DNA of 64,000 nt from Cloeon dipterum (lineage: Eukaryota; Arthropoda; Insecta; Ephemeroptera; Baetidae). Within the stretch, counting starts at the first letter, position 1; each line of letters opens with the position of its first letter. The position numbers and the translations under genes are program-made. The stretch is from the NCBI RefSeq assembly GCF_949628265.1, contig NC_088789.1:7308886-7372885 (forward strand), read 5' to 3'. This document shows positions 54,024-64,000 of this stretch, piece by piece. Below the pieces are notes generated by a model. That model did no database searches, had not been told where the DNA came from, and worked only from the letters and a program-made list of their open reading frames with translations.

Positions 54024-57000
54024 ATGCTGCTCACATGCCAATGTCTCAACGTGTCCATCGTGATCGAGGGCTGCGAGATCGGCGCCGCCGACTTCGAACA
54101 ACTCGGCATCACGGACGTCGATCGACAGGACCCCTTTTTCAAAAGTGTGAGTTATGCACGTTAGCTAATTGGCCCCGTCTGAGCGGCGCCTCTATTTGCA
54201 CGACACGTGCTTTGGCTTATATGTAGGCGGGTGAGAGCCAAAAATTTCGCCTCCGTTTCCCGTGCAGGCAGCCGCCGCACATGCACACACATCATAATAT
54301 GTACATACATAACGTAATCCTATTGATTTTCAGCCCGTCTATTTTTCCCTCGAGCACCGCGGCTGCGAGTTCAGTTTCATTGAATAATGATACATTTGCA
54401 TAATTTCGGTTTCATGATTACGCCGAGCGTGAATCCAATGAAATGTTGTCTTGTCATGTTCGGCGTGACAGCGACCACGTTTTTATTATAACGCTACTCG
54501 GCGCAATTGATTGTTAAGTATTGCTAATCAATTTTCCTTATCGCAATCAGCTGAGAGGTTCACACTACATACTTGCAATTCATCGCGAAACTATTTATAG
54601 CACCGCACAATTGATTTTCGTCTTCATCGCTGGAAATATTTCTCAATATTAACAATACACTTACTTCGTGATTTCGTGCTGATGTGAAAAAAAATAATAT
54701 CGCTTTCCCATTTTTAATGCCTTTTGATATCAAAAGGCATGATATGTTTCAAAAGAAAAATAATAATGATACCACATAAAAGTAAATAATGGAAATCATA
54801 TCTTTTGTGTCTTAGGATCGCTAGTGAAGTCACTTTTTGTCACGGAAACGGTTTACAGCATTTTTTATGCCGATTTCTGGATAAATTTGATCTCGAAGGT
54901 CATTAAAGAGGATTAATTTTAATTCGGCTCTTGGATTTTAAGTCATCTTTTTTCTCCCGAAAAATATAAAATTACCTCTGCTTTGATAGGAGAAATGTCA
55001 GGAAAAGTTTGTGTTTGTCAAGAAAATTTTCTAGATTATTCCTGGTGAGCCGTCATTTAAAGGCTAACATTCGAGCCTACGTGTCAAGCTCAAAATATGA
55101 AAGAAAGCGGCTGGGAAACAGGTTTTTCTCACTCCACTTTTTGGAGCGCCACCGAAAATAATTTTTGTCGCTCTCCGCTAACCCCGTTCGACGCCATCGA
55201 CATTCCCTATTTTCAATTAGGCTGATCAAATACTTCCTGCTACTGTCCGATTTGTTTATTTATGCAAATGCGAATGCGCGCCATAATTGAGGAGTGAAGA
55301 ATGGAAAGGTCGTCTGGCTGTCTGCTATGTAGCAATGCTAATGCTATGACTGGGTGCGTGAGTGTACACAAGTAGGCTTTTAACACCTGCCAGCGAAAGC
55401 ACCAAGCCGAACACGTCCTCTGATAAAAAGCCCCATGCCCGGTGCTTCATTGACACAAACACTCTTGATTATTTAGCAATTGAACGTGGAAACCCCCTAT
55501 ATTTATCTCTGTGAGACTTGTTTGCACGCGGAACAGATTTTATCTAGTTTGTTAGTTACGACACTTTAAATAGCTCAATTATGATCATATCATTTAAAAA
55601 ACAAATATTTGCCTTTTAAAAGCAGATATTTCCTGATTCTCTTGGTGGCAGGGTTGGAACAAAACCCGCATTTATTAAAAAATGTATCGACCTGGTTCTA
55701 CAAGTATTCCAGTTTTTTTCACTTGTTTTGTTTCGTGTAAATAATGATGTTTTACAGCAAGCCAAGCGCACGATGAACTTTTACCTCGACATGGCGGCTA
55801 TTGTGGGACAGGAACCGCGAATTTTGGGGCCAGTTGTTTATCTTGGAAAAGTGTTTTTCCCCTCCTGAGCCGTCGTGGTGAAGCGGGCAGTGGAGGGAGA
55901 GCGAGCGATCGAACAAAAGCTCTCGTCCCCCTCCACTCGCAGCGACGGAGGCTAACAGTGCAAATTTTCCGCTTTATTCGCAACTCCATCCAGCTGGAGG
56001 CTGGAGGCCCTGTAGGGACAAATGATTGGTGGACTTCTCTGATTGGCTGCACCGAAAACCGCCAAAAAGGGAAACAAATCAATTGCTTACGTCCGCCTGG
56101 CTTGTTTTCAGGAAATATTAAAAAATGTATCCCATTCATCCTCTCAATAAATCGTTCACAGATTTCTCGAAATATATCACATATCTCTAAATGAATTGTC
56201 AATGCAGAACCGTGCAACCACTAATATTAAATTGTTTTTTTGTCCGTTTCAGTGTGTTGGAAGTGTGGAACTCGGCGAAATCAACAAGGAACAAGCCTCC
56301 TTAGTGCACATCAGACATATCGGCGAGTGGTTGGTGCATCAGTGCCTGAACTGCGAGATGCACACGCATGCCATCCATAAGGAGCGGCGTGGCAACTGTG
56401 TCATCGTCAACTCTGAGTTGCTGTCGGACACGCAGCAAATCGAGTCGCTTAGGAACAATGATGCCTTCTCTCCTGTGTTTAGAATAGTCGTCAACAGAGA
56501 CATAGACCTTGTCTCTCCAGAGCCTTCTCTCAACAACACTCCTGCAGTGTCAGGTAAATAATGTCTTCTCTAATTTTACTGGGTTGACCGCCGAGAAATA
56601 AATTTTAGTATCCTGAAAAAACTGACGTCACTAAAACAAAAGAAGTTGTTCAAATTGATTTTTTTTAAATAAATTTTTAAAGAGCCAACAGATGTTTCCT
56701 GCGTATTAATTTCTTAGGTCATAAATGAAAGCAAAATTTTTAATTTACAAATTTTCCTAGAAGATGTAAAATCAGTGCCTGCATCCTATTTTATTTCCAT
56801 AAGTTTCAGCCCTTCACCCTATTGGTCCGCTCCAAGCTGGTTTGATGGCCCTGCAGCAGAAGCTGAACGAAGCTATCAGGCAGCAAACGGCCAACGTGGA
56901 GGAAAAGGTGCGTCTCTTCACCGAGCAACAGTATGCTGATCTGGAGGACTTCCGCAAGACGGCCCACGATGACCAGAAGGCGCTGTGCAGGGTGCTAAAG

Positions 57001-58384
57001 TCATGCCCCGCCCTGCAGAAGGAAGAGGAGGCGCTGACCGCCACCAAACCCCCGCAGCAGCCAAGCAGGGCTGCTGGTGCGTCCGTTAAGCTTGAGACGC
57101 CGCTCTCTGCATTGAAACCAGTGATGGTCTCTAAAGGAAATGCCCTTAATAAGACTAGGAAATCTCTTCCGTTCGTGGTATGCTAAACTGACCATCACCT
57201 TTCGGTTTATTTACTTTTGGAATTTGGATCAGGTACCACTCGGCATGGGAGATGGAGGACTCAATAAATCAGGTGTGATCCCTGGCAACAGGAATAACCG
57301 AGTCGGGGTCCAGGGCTCGCTGGACACTGAAGGCCTTTTCGATTTGGAAGGAATGGAGGAGCCATCGCAAGAGCCTCTGCACTCTGAGGATGAGACTGAC
57401 GATACCGATGGTATGTTGTTTAATTTTGAACGTACCCTGTATGTTTTTTACCACTAATTAAATTGTGGTATTCGCGCTATTTCATTCTCTCACTCATAAT
57501 AAAATACTGCTTTTTGTATTTTACAGTCGTGCGATTGTTAAGAGGTATTTTACTAGGTAGTTGGCATTTTATCGTGCACATTTGACCATTTTTAAGCACA
57601 GCTAATTTGATTGTTGCTTTTTAAAAAATGTGGAGTGTAGTCCACGTTTTCTGTCGTTGTGAACTTAAATACTGTGCATATTGTCACTGTTAGTTACGCT
57701 ACATAAATTGTTGTTGGAGGCTTTTCATTTTTCTTTTGTAGTTCATCTTATTTCGCCGGGTCTATCACCAAAGACTAGGAATACTGATGACATTCTCTGT
57801 GCAGAATCTGGAAGCCACGATGAAGGCATTCACATCCCGAGACATCGGTTTCACACTGTGGCTGCAAACAACCTGGCCCGTTCATTGCCTGTCACTGTAC
57901 CAGTGTTTCCCCAACAAAATATCGCCACTTTAAATTTTGATGATGAGGATATGAAAGTGAGTAATAATTTAATAATATTAGGATCATGAGATATAGGCTT
58001 TTTTAACACTCAAGCAAAATAGACAAATGCAGCACATTTATGTTATCTATGCACCTTACAAATTTAGAAAATATAATTCTCTATTGATTTAAACACAAAA
58101 TATATTTTACCAAAATATGATGTTAACTTTGCTCTTTGTCTTCAATTTTCATAACAATTTCTGATTGTCATCATGAAAAGTAAATATCAGAGCGTTTCAA
58201 TGTCATCTTTTAAATATATTATGAAGCTTGAAACAATTATGGCTAACTCTTTTTGATATTTCAGGATACTCCTCTGGACCCACAGGCCATCGCAGCCTCG
58301 ATCAAGGCATTAGCTAAAAGTGTGCATGGCGAACACAACGTGTTTGGTGACCTTCCGAGGCCTCGCTTTAGTACCCAACTGTGA
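54024..58384 (+). CDS. Lobe: Lobe / PRAS40 (AKT1S1) homologue
   Basis: Six exons, 54024-54146, 56253-56553, 56810-57177, 57233-57410, 57742-57956 and 58265-58384, join in frame to 434 residues. PRAS40 family proteins bind Raptor and restrain mTORC1 until phosphorylated by Akt and mTOR; Drosophila Lobe is the fly member. The C-terminal half is diagnostic: LARSLPVTVPV (368-378) matches the PRAS40 segment with the mTOR site (Ser371 here), and AIAASIKALA followed by VFGDLPRPRFSTQL (421-434) matches the PRAS40 C-terminus with an Akt motif RxRxxT (Thr432). GLFDLEG (298-304) holds a TOS-like FDLEG. Residues 154-200 are a predicted helix or coiled coil. The N-terminal 1-140 region has CxC (5, 7) and CxxC (72, 75) pairs, a possible zinc site. 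The protein is longer than human PRAS40 (256). The ATG at 54024 follows a possible acceptor; an in-frame ATG at 53982 is an alternative start. Confidence 0.92.
54717..54740. repeat. Perfect 24-bp palindrome in Lobe intron 1
   Basis: Twelve bases (ATGCCTTTTGAT) are followed immediately by their exact reverse complement, with no spacer. It could be a dimeric protein-binding site or chance. Confidence 0.8.
55758..55868 (+). other. Orphan exon-like frame in Lobe intron 1
   Basis: It follows an acceptor-like TTTTACAG at 55750-55757. In the phase of Lobe exon 1 it reads 36 codons (QAKRTMNFYLDMAAIVGQEP...) to a TGA. Exon 1 also joins directly to 56253 in frame, so this is not needed for the main transcript. 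It could be a cassette or poison exon, or an alternative start, but no strong donor is visible. Confidence 0.25.
57527..57544 (+). other. Candidate 18-nt microexon of Lobe
   Basis: TCGTGCGATTGTTAAGAG is flanked by TTTTACAG and GTATTT in the 331-bp intron between exons at 57410 and 57742. Inclusion would keep the frame and replace the junction with Asp-Val-Val-Arg-Leu-Leu-Arg-Val. Skipping also keeps the frame. Confidence 0.35.
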
Positions 58385-58856
58385 TTATACTCTCCTCAGA
58401 TGAAGCATAGTATTAGCTCAGTTAGTTTAGTCACCTTGTTTAACACACAAGCCGCTTGTATGTGCTATTGTTATTTTTGCTGCTCCATAAGATAACACAT
58501 CCATTGTTCACTTGTTCCGCGTTCTGAGGGAGCATCAAAAGTTACTATGCTCAATTCGTTTCAAGCAGCTGAGTTATTTTTGCCTTACATCATCTGTGGA
58601 AACTGCATTTTCTCTAGACGATTAAAGTAATATTTTTCTGTAAGTCTTCTGCATGTAGTTACATTGCAGCTGTTCTTGATTTTTTGGTGGTTGCACAAAG
58701 TTTTCTTTGTTTGTCTGACGTAAAGATGATGGATCAAATTGTAAAATGGTTAAATTTCCACGTCAAACTACTTGTTAAATAGTTCCTCAACTGTCAGCCG
58801 CAATTTGATATTCCCCCGACGACACTCTTGTATAATTTCCTACGTGATTGGCATGG

Positions 58857-58862
58857 AATAAA
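58857..58862 (+). terminator. Poly(A) signal of Lobe
   Basis: AATAAA 472 bases after the Lobe stop codon on the plus strand, and the best-placed match I noticed. Confidence 0.5.
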
Positions 58863-60295
58863 ATGGAATCGTTTTTAAAGAATAGGACATTAAATCATTC
58901 TTTTAGATGTGAATCCTCTCATTTCAGATCACTTTGCGATAAGTTTGTTACTCACGCTACTTATCCAGATGACAAATTTGCTTTTGCTTGCTAGTATCTT
59001 AGGATTTATTTGGCGTTTTAGTTTTTTGCAAAATTATTGTAGTATACAACAAGTTGAAAATTTTAGATTCAACAGAATATGCAGATCCATAGGATTAAAT
59101 TCCTTTCTTGGAATATCATTCAAGATGTAATTATGATGTATTGTTTATTTGTTTATTCTCACACTTGGTCAAAAAATACATTCATGTTATTTAAAGTCGT
59201 CAGATTTATAAAAAACATGTGAGAAAAGGCAGAATACCTGGCAAACATCTTGTTAAAACTTTACCCAGGAGGGCAAAGCCGGTATTGGCCTATACTAGAG
59301 GAGTAGCACTTTACAAAATCGCACTCACATATGCCTTGCACACTGCTGGAAACTGTGCCGCTGAACAGTCCTTCATGGCGGGTGGTGCAGCGTTCCACTC
59401 CGCAACGACTCGATAATCAAACGCATTTTGGCCGAGCTCGGTGCGCGCTGGTGGCTGTTGCAGCCGCGGGTGCAGCGGGTCGTCGCCGCGGTGCACGCGG
59501 CCCTCGGTGATGCGCGCCATTGCGTTGTACTCTGTGAGGCCACACAGACTCTTCTTGAAAATTCATTATAATTATTAATATATAAGTATTAATTCAATCG
59601 TGTTGATTCTTGAAAGGTAAGACTCTACTTGACAAGACAAAGAATCGATCGGGGAGAAGTTTCAAGAGTCCCTAGATTTTAAGCTGAGATAAATTATTTG
59701 CTGAAATCTCATTACCGGTTTGAGATCATGTTTTAAAATTTCTGAGCTAACTACTAGGTCATGTAGCTATTTCTGCCAAGAAAATTTTTAAAATTTACCT
59801 TATAGTTTTTGGTTAACAAAATGTTTTCAGATAGTAAGAATTGTGCAAGTTAATTGCAATCAGTATGTAAGAAATATGAAGTTTATCCTCCTTGAGAATA
59901 TATAAGGATTTCACTCCAAGATAAACCATTAAAAATTTCTTAACAGAACTAACCCTTGTGGGAAATTTAGGCCTTTTTCTAAAGGTCTCCAAAATTCGCT
60001 GAGGCGGTAATATGATTGTTCCAGCAGTATTGAGGAAATGTGATTAAAGTGTTACTCCACGATACACTGCTGATGAATTAAAAATACTGGAACATATTAT
60101 ATTCAAGCAGAAAATTTCGTTGCGATTTGCAAATATCATAAAAAAAAGCATTTTAGTCTCATCTGTACTTTATGGGTACCATTTAACTTTATAAATGAAA
60201 ATGCTTGGAAGTCTGATAATACCTAACCTTCATTCACAAGTATCAATAAACATACAAAATGGAAATAAGCAGTGCAAATAAAAGATCTTGATTTA
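58863..60295. other. Convergent spacer between Lobe and eIF3m
   Basis: About 1.4 kb between the 3' ends of two convergent genes. It holds the reverse-transcriptase fragment at 59.3-59.6 kb and otherwise AT-rich sequence. The eIF3m 3' UTR must lie at its right end, though I could not place a clear poly(A) signal. Confidence 0.5.
59311..59562 (-). pseudogene. 3' fragment of a non-LTR retrotransposon reverse transcriptase
   Basis: One minus-strand frame of about 84 codons, GC-rich unlike its surroundings, ends at a TAA (59313-59311). It reads RTELGQNAFDYRVVAEWNAA then PPAMKDCSAAQFPAVCKAYV. This is the pattern seen at the C-terminus of LINE-type ORF2 proteins (RT-xLGxxAFxYRxxxEWNxLPPxxK), just past the reverse-transcriptase domain. 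The catalytic part is absent, so this is a 5'-truncated dead copy between Lobe and eIF3m. The call rests on remembered family patterns. Confidence 0.6.
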
Positions 60296-62623
60296 CTACT
60301 GCGTTGTTTGGGCTTCCACCACTTCCTTCATGTTGTCCTGGATGGAAAGCAAGTTAGATTTCCATGAGACAAGCAGGTCATTGAGTTGTTGCCACTGCTG
60401 ACGTCCAAATGTCCTATGCATGGTGCTAGACACGTAAACTTTCTTTGACGATTGATCCATTCGAGCTCGAACCAGTTTAGTTTTCAGTACTGCAAGTTAA
60501 GAAAAAACTTATTGTTGGTCGTATTCCCTCTCTCTAAATAATCACCATCGATGACGAAAGATTCAACTTCGCCCTCCTCAAGCTGGAGCTCCTGTTGGAT
60601 TTTGCTGAAGTTCATTTCGCTGCTGCTTTCAGCCAGCTGCATAAATGTCAGCAGACGCATTTTCTTCACGTTTTGCTCATGATTCAGTCCTGCAATGTGC
60701 ATGATCCAGTTGGTTATTCAAGAATACTAACAAAAACCTAAGATGTAAGTAAGTAAAATGTATGATAAATTAAATGTTGTGTGGCATCGGCTGTAGTGTA
60801 GCGAGTGGTTTGATCAGTGGTAAATTTTGCTGCTATTTTGATCGTTAGTTTCAGAGAGTTGATCAGTAATGCTACTAAAAGCCTTATTTCTCCCAAATGT
60901 GAATGTGATATTTAATATTCTGATTTTAATTTATAATTATAATGAATTGTTAAGAGGAATAAAACTGAATTGGATTGAAAATCGCATTGCTTGATACCAC
61001 TCATTGTCAGGAGAACAACTTATATAGTTATTATAGAGGGAAAAAGGGAGGAAATTGAGTCAGTTTTAAATGGAATACTACCACGTTCTAGACTTTTTAG
61101 GGTTGCTATATTTGCAGCAAGATATACATTAGATTTACTACATCGTGGATCTCCAAGGTAAGACTAAACAAATATCAGCCAATTTTCTACTTGATTAGGC
61201 TTGAATTTCTGTTTATTTTTAAAGGGATAACTTGTTGCAATTTTTATGGCCCAGAGCCTATGGAGACATGGGCCAGTACAAACTGCGATAATATTCCAAG
61301 AATTACATTTCCTTGTCAAAAAAAGTCAACAAGAAATTGTCAAGATCTTGGACAAGACTGCCAGTTAATAAGGCAAATAAATTGAATTAAAAAAAATGAA
61401 AGGACAAACCTTGCGACTGAACGAATTCCTTGTGGTCTTGGTAGAACTTCAGATAGCTGGGTAGTTTTTCAGAGACAAATATCGACAGTAAGTCGTGAAT
61501 GAGCTGTCCCTGCAAGAACCTGACAGGTTTTAGGGCAAGAAGTGGGTCCAGCAGGAAGGTGTTTGGATCTGCAAGCGCGGCCTGGATACACCTCTGTGCA
61601 TCTTCCCTTGCTTGAGAGGCGTTTTCAGAGGTGTAGGTGCCCAGCAGCTCCATCATCACCTTGGCGGCCTGCTCGCTGAATTTTTTTCCTCAGTTAATTG
61701 TCTGCTGGTTCACAGTTTGGACTCAAAATACCTCTGGTTGCAGGTGAGGAGAACATCATGCAAGAGCCGCAAGAGCTTTTGCATTTGTTCATTGTTTGGT
61801 GGACACGCAGCAAACAGAGCCTTCAACTGATCAACATCATGGAAGACTGATTTGATCTGCTCTGCGTGTTTTGCAGCCTGAATGACATGGCAGTAGACGT
61901 GATACCTCATTGGGCTTGTTTCGTCCAAAGATTGGAAAAGGAGCCACATCCTAAACAAAAATTTAGTTACAATTTTATTACTTCAATAATTATTTTGTTA
62001 GTATCCCTCAACTTACACTTTCAATGTGATTGCACTTAATTTCCCAGTCGCTGCTTTTGTCAATTTCTCGCAAAACGCCAGAATGAGACTTTCAGATCTG
62101 TCATTAGGCAGCTGAATGAGGATAGACACAATGCTATTAAGTGTTTTCTCCACGTCAGCATCCGAGGAGTCCTTAAAACAGGCGTCACAAACGCCAATGA
62201 TCTTGTGCAGGTCGTCTTCGATGCCTTTCGGCGACATTTCCTCCGATATTTCAGCACCCACATGATTCAGGTAGGATCGCAGTTCTTGCGCCTAAAAATG
62301 GTTGGGTATACTTGAGTAATGGTTTCTAGTTTTTTCTTTTTAGCGTGCTATAAAAAAAATAATACATATAAGGTACAGTCCATTTTCTTGAGAAAAAAGT
62401 AATGTGCAGATATTATGTACTACATAACGAGGGAATTTCAGAACCCAGTTTTAGTTACAATAATTTCATTGTTTTGCCTTCATGAGGGGATTTGGCCAAA
62501 CTGGCCAAAGCCAGCAGGTGTGACAACAGTCGGTCATTTTGAAAACAAATTTTTACATGTAAAATCACACAAATTTACCTGCTCCTCCAGGGTGATGTCA
62601 ATGAAAACAACTGGTACACTCAT
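60296..62623 (-). CDS. eIF3m: Eukaryotic translation initiation factor 3 subunit M
   Basis: Six exons on the minus strand, 62623-62579, 62291-62017, 61950-61732, 61675-61410, 60689-60546 and 60489-60296, join in frame to 380 residues (human eIF3m has 374). eIF3m is a PCI-domain subunit of the eIF3 complex, which loads the 40S ribosome with initiator tRNA and mRNA in the cytoplasm. N-terminal helical repeats start [15 protein letters not shown]. The PCI domain covers the last third, including [13 protein letters not shown] and the winged-helix part. The C-terminal stretch [12 protein letters not shown] is a family signature. The start is the ATG just inside the shared promoter. It is transcribed divergently from SDHAF2. 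The introns hold nothing recognisable. Confidence 0.95.
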
Positions 62624-62800
62624 TTTGATGTTTTCCTTTGGAAAATGTCTTAAAAATGCACCAAGGGAAGCAGAAAATTCAGATTGATTTCCACAATATT
62701 GTGTGACACGCCATGCGGCTGCGGCGGAAGCAAACAAACGACAATCGACGAGTGGGCTGCTGTGCCGGCCACACCTACTTCACCTTCACCTTTAAAAACC
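62624..62800. promoter_or_regulatory. Shared bidirectional promoter of eIF3m and SDHAF2
   Basis: The two start codons face away from each other across 177 bases, so both 5' UTRs and core promoters must fit here unless there are upstream exons. It is GC-richer than the flanks and I see no clear TATA box, as is usual for housekeeping pairs. Confidence 0.7.
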
Positions 62801-63818
62801 ATGGCGCTAAACAGGATTTGCTTCGTCGCAGGCAAAAATTTCTCAAAATTGAGGGTAATTTACGACCTAGAGCCTTTTGAGCTCGTTTTTCACAATCATA
62901 AATATTTATTTTGCCATTTTTGAAATTTATCTTGCTTGTGTTTTCAATCACGGCACAGACTCGTGCAGAATTTCATTTCTTGTAAAGATCCCCAGCAATG
63001 GTCATTATATAACACTAAATGTTTAGAAATCAGAAATTAGAGAAAGTAACACGAAAGAAAAATTTATTTAGAATTCAAATCATGTGCATTGGAATGAGAA
63101 AAATGTTAAAATACCAATTTACCCAAATTTGAATTAGCAGGAGAAAAATATAGATACGTACTGTATAATGCTTAATATTGAAAAATATAACTTTTTACTC
63201 CTTTCAGGTTTCAGCTTTACCTTCAAGATGTTTTTCCCAGTCGGCAGTTAGGCTTAATGACATGAAAGATCCAGAAGGTATCAAGGAACCCTATATTCCA
63301 CCTTACCAGGAGAAGCTTGATGAGCCTGTTAGGATGAAGAAAGCTCGGTAAATTATTATTACACTCTGGGTTTAAAATTACTCCTTATTGTTTTTTGAAT
63401 ATTATTGCCTACTCAAAATAAAGTCCAAATAATTTTAAATCTAATAACTTTCGCAGCCCCACTTGAATTAATTGCTGAAACTCCATTTCAGTCTGATATA
63501 CCAGTCCCGAAAGAGAGGCATGTCGGAGAATGGCCTCCTTCTCAGCACCTTTGCTGCTAAATACTTGGAGAATATGGACGAAAAGAGCCTCCAAGATTAT
63601 GACCGTCTCATCAACCTGCCATCTAACGACTGGGACATTTTCTACTGGGCCACCGGTAACTTCTTATTTCACCTTATTTCGCGTCCATTCAATCCAGTTA
63701 AATTTTAGGCGTGAAACCAACACCTCCGGAGTTTGATAACGAAATCATGAACAGGTTAAAAGAGCACGTTAGCAACAAGGACAGAGAGTCGAGGCTTCAC
63801 CAGCCTGCTTTATATTAA
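62801..63818 (+). CDS. SDHAF2: Succinate dehydrogenase assembly factor 2, mitochondrial
   Basis: Four exons, 62801-62854, 63208-63347, 63492-63655 and 63709-63818, join in frame to 155 residues. SDHAF2 (SdhE/Sdh5 family) is needed for covalent attachment of FAD to the flavoprotein subunit of complex II in the mitochondrial matrix. Residues 1 to about 33 are basic and Ser-rich without acidic residues, as expected of a mitochondrial import sequence. The SdhE core begins [18 protein letters not shown] with the conserved RGxxE, followed by YDRLIN and [11 protein letters not shown]. Family members are about 150-170 residues, so this is complete. It shares its promoter with eIF3m. Confidence 0.95.
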
Positions 63819-63870
63819 CGCTGGAGCATTTAAATGTGTTATTTATCAATTATACACAGTAGATGTTGAT

Positions 63871-63876
63871 ATTAAA
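63871..63876 (+). terminator. Probable poly(A) signal of SDHAF2
   Basis: ATTAAA 53 bases after the SDHAF2 stop, the common variant signal. No AATAAA is seen between the stop codon and the window end. Confidence 0.45.
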
Positions 63877-64000
63877 GTGGTTTATTGGATATCATAAAAG
63901 ATCAAGTGTAATATTGAAGTATGTACTCATTCCATTGCATCAATCGCGCGAGCTGAAAATTAATAATACAAAGTGAAATCGACTGCTTCTCAAGGTGGAG

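Overview
The window reads as nuclear DNA of an arthropod, almost certainly an insect. The evidence is a FGLamide allatostatin (allatostatin-A) precursor, a secreted Gly/His/Lys-rich protein of the kind found with insect cuticle, a chymotrypsin-like protease, and spliced genes with GT-AG introns and long AT-rich spacers. The order cannot be fixed from sequence alone. The spacer peptide before the first allatostatin looks like the cockroach type, which hints at a hemimetabolous or early-branching insect; this is inference.

Layout. 2.5-5.6 kb: a seven-exon chymotrypsin-like serine protease on the minus strand, with TATA box and poly(A) signal. 10.3-13.0 kb: the two coding exons of the allatostatin-A precursor on the minus strand, giving ten FGLamide peptides. 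A TATA-driven non-coding exon at about 30.9-31.0 kb, also minus, may be its distant 5' leader exon. 37.9-40.1 kb: a four-exon plus-strand gene for a secreted Gly/His/Lys-rich structural protein. 54.0-58.9 kb: a six-exon plus-strand Lobe/PRAS40 (AKT1S1) homologue. 60.3-62.6 kb: six-exon minus-strand eIF3 subunit M. 62.8-63.9 kb: four-exon plus-strand SDHAF2, head to head with eIF3m across 177 bp. All exon joins given keep the reading frame.

The right-hand 10 kb is a compact cluster of housekeeping and signalling genes (mTORC1/Akt substrate, translation initiation, complex II assembly). The rest is sparse: about 13-37 kb and 40-54 kb have no protein gene I can support. These deserts hold dispersed repeats: two families each with two copies inside the window, a 194-bp insertion bounded by 14-bp direct repeats, and a decayed copy related to it. 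A non-LTR reverse-transcriptase tail lies between Lobe and eIF3m.

I found no unambiguous novel multi-gene system, CRISPR array, rRNA or tRNA. The items most worth a second look are the possible 18-kb leader intron of allatostatin-A, the direct-repeat-bounded insertion with a degenerate hammerhead-like core, the preserved TOS-like and Akt-site motifs and the Cys pattern in the Lobe protein, and an in-frame 18-nt candidate microexon in that gene.
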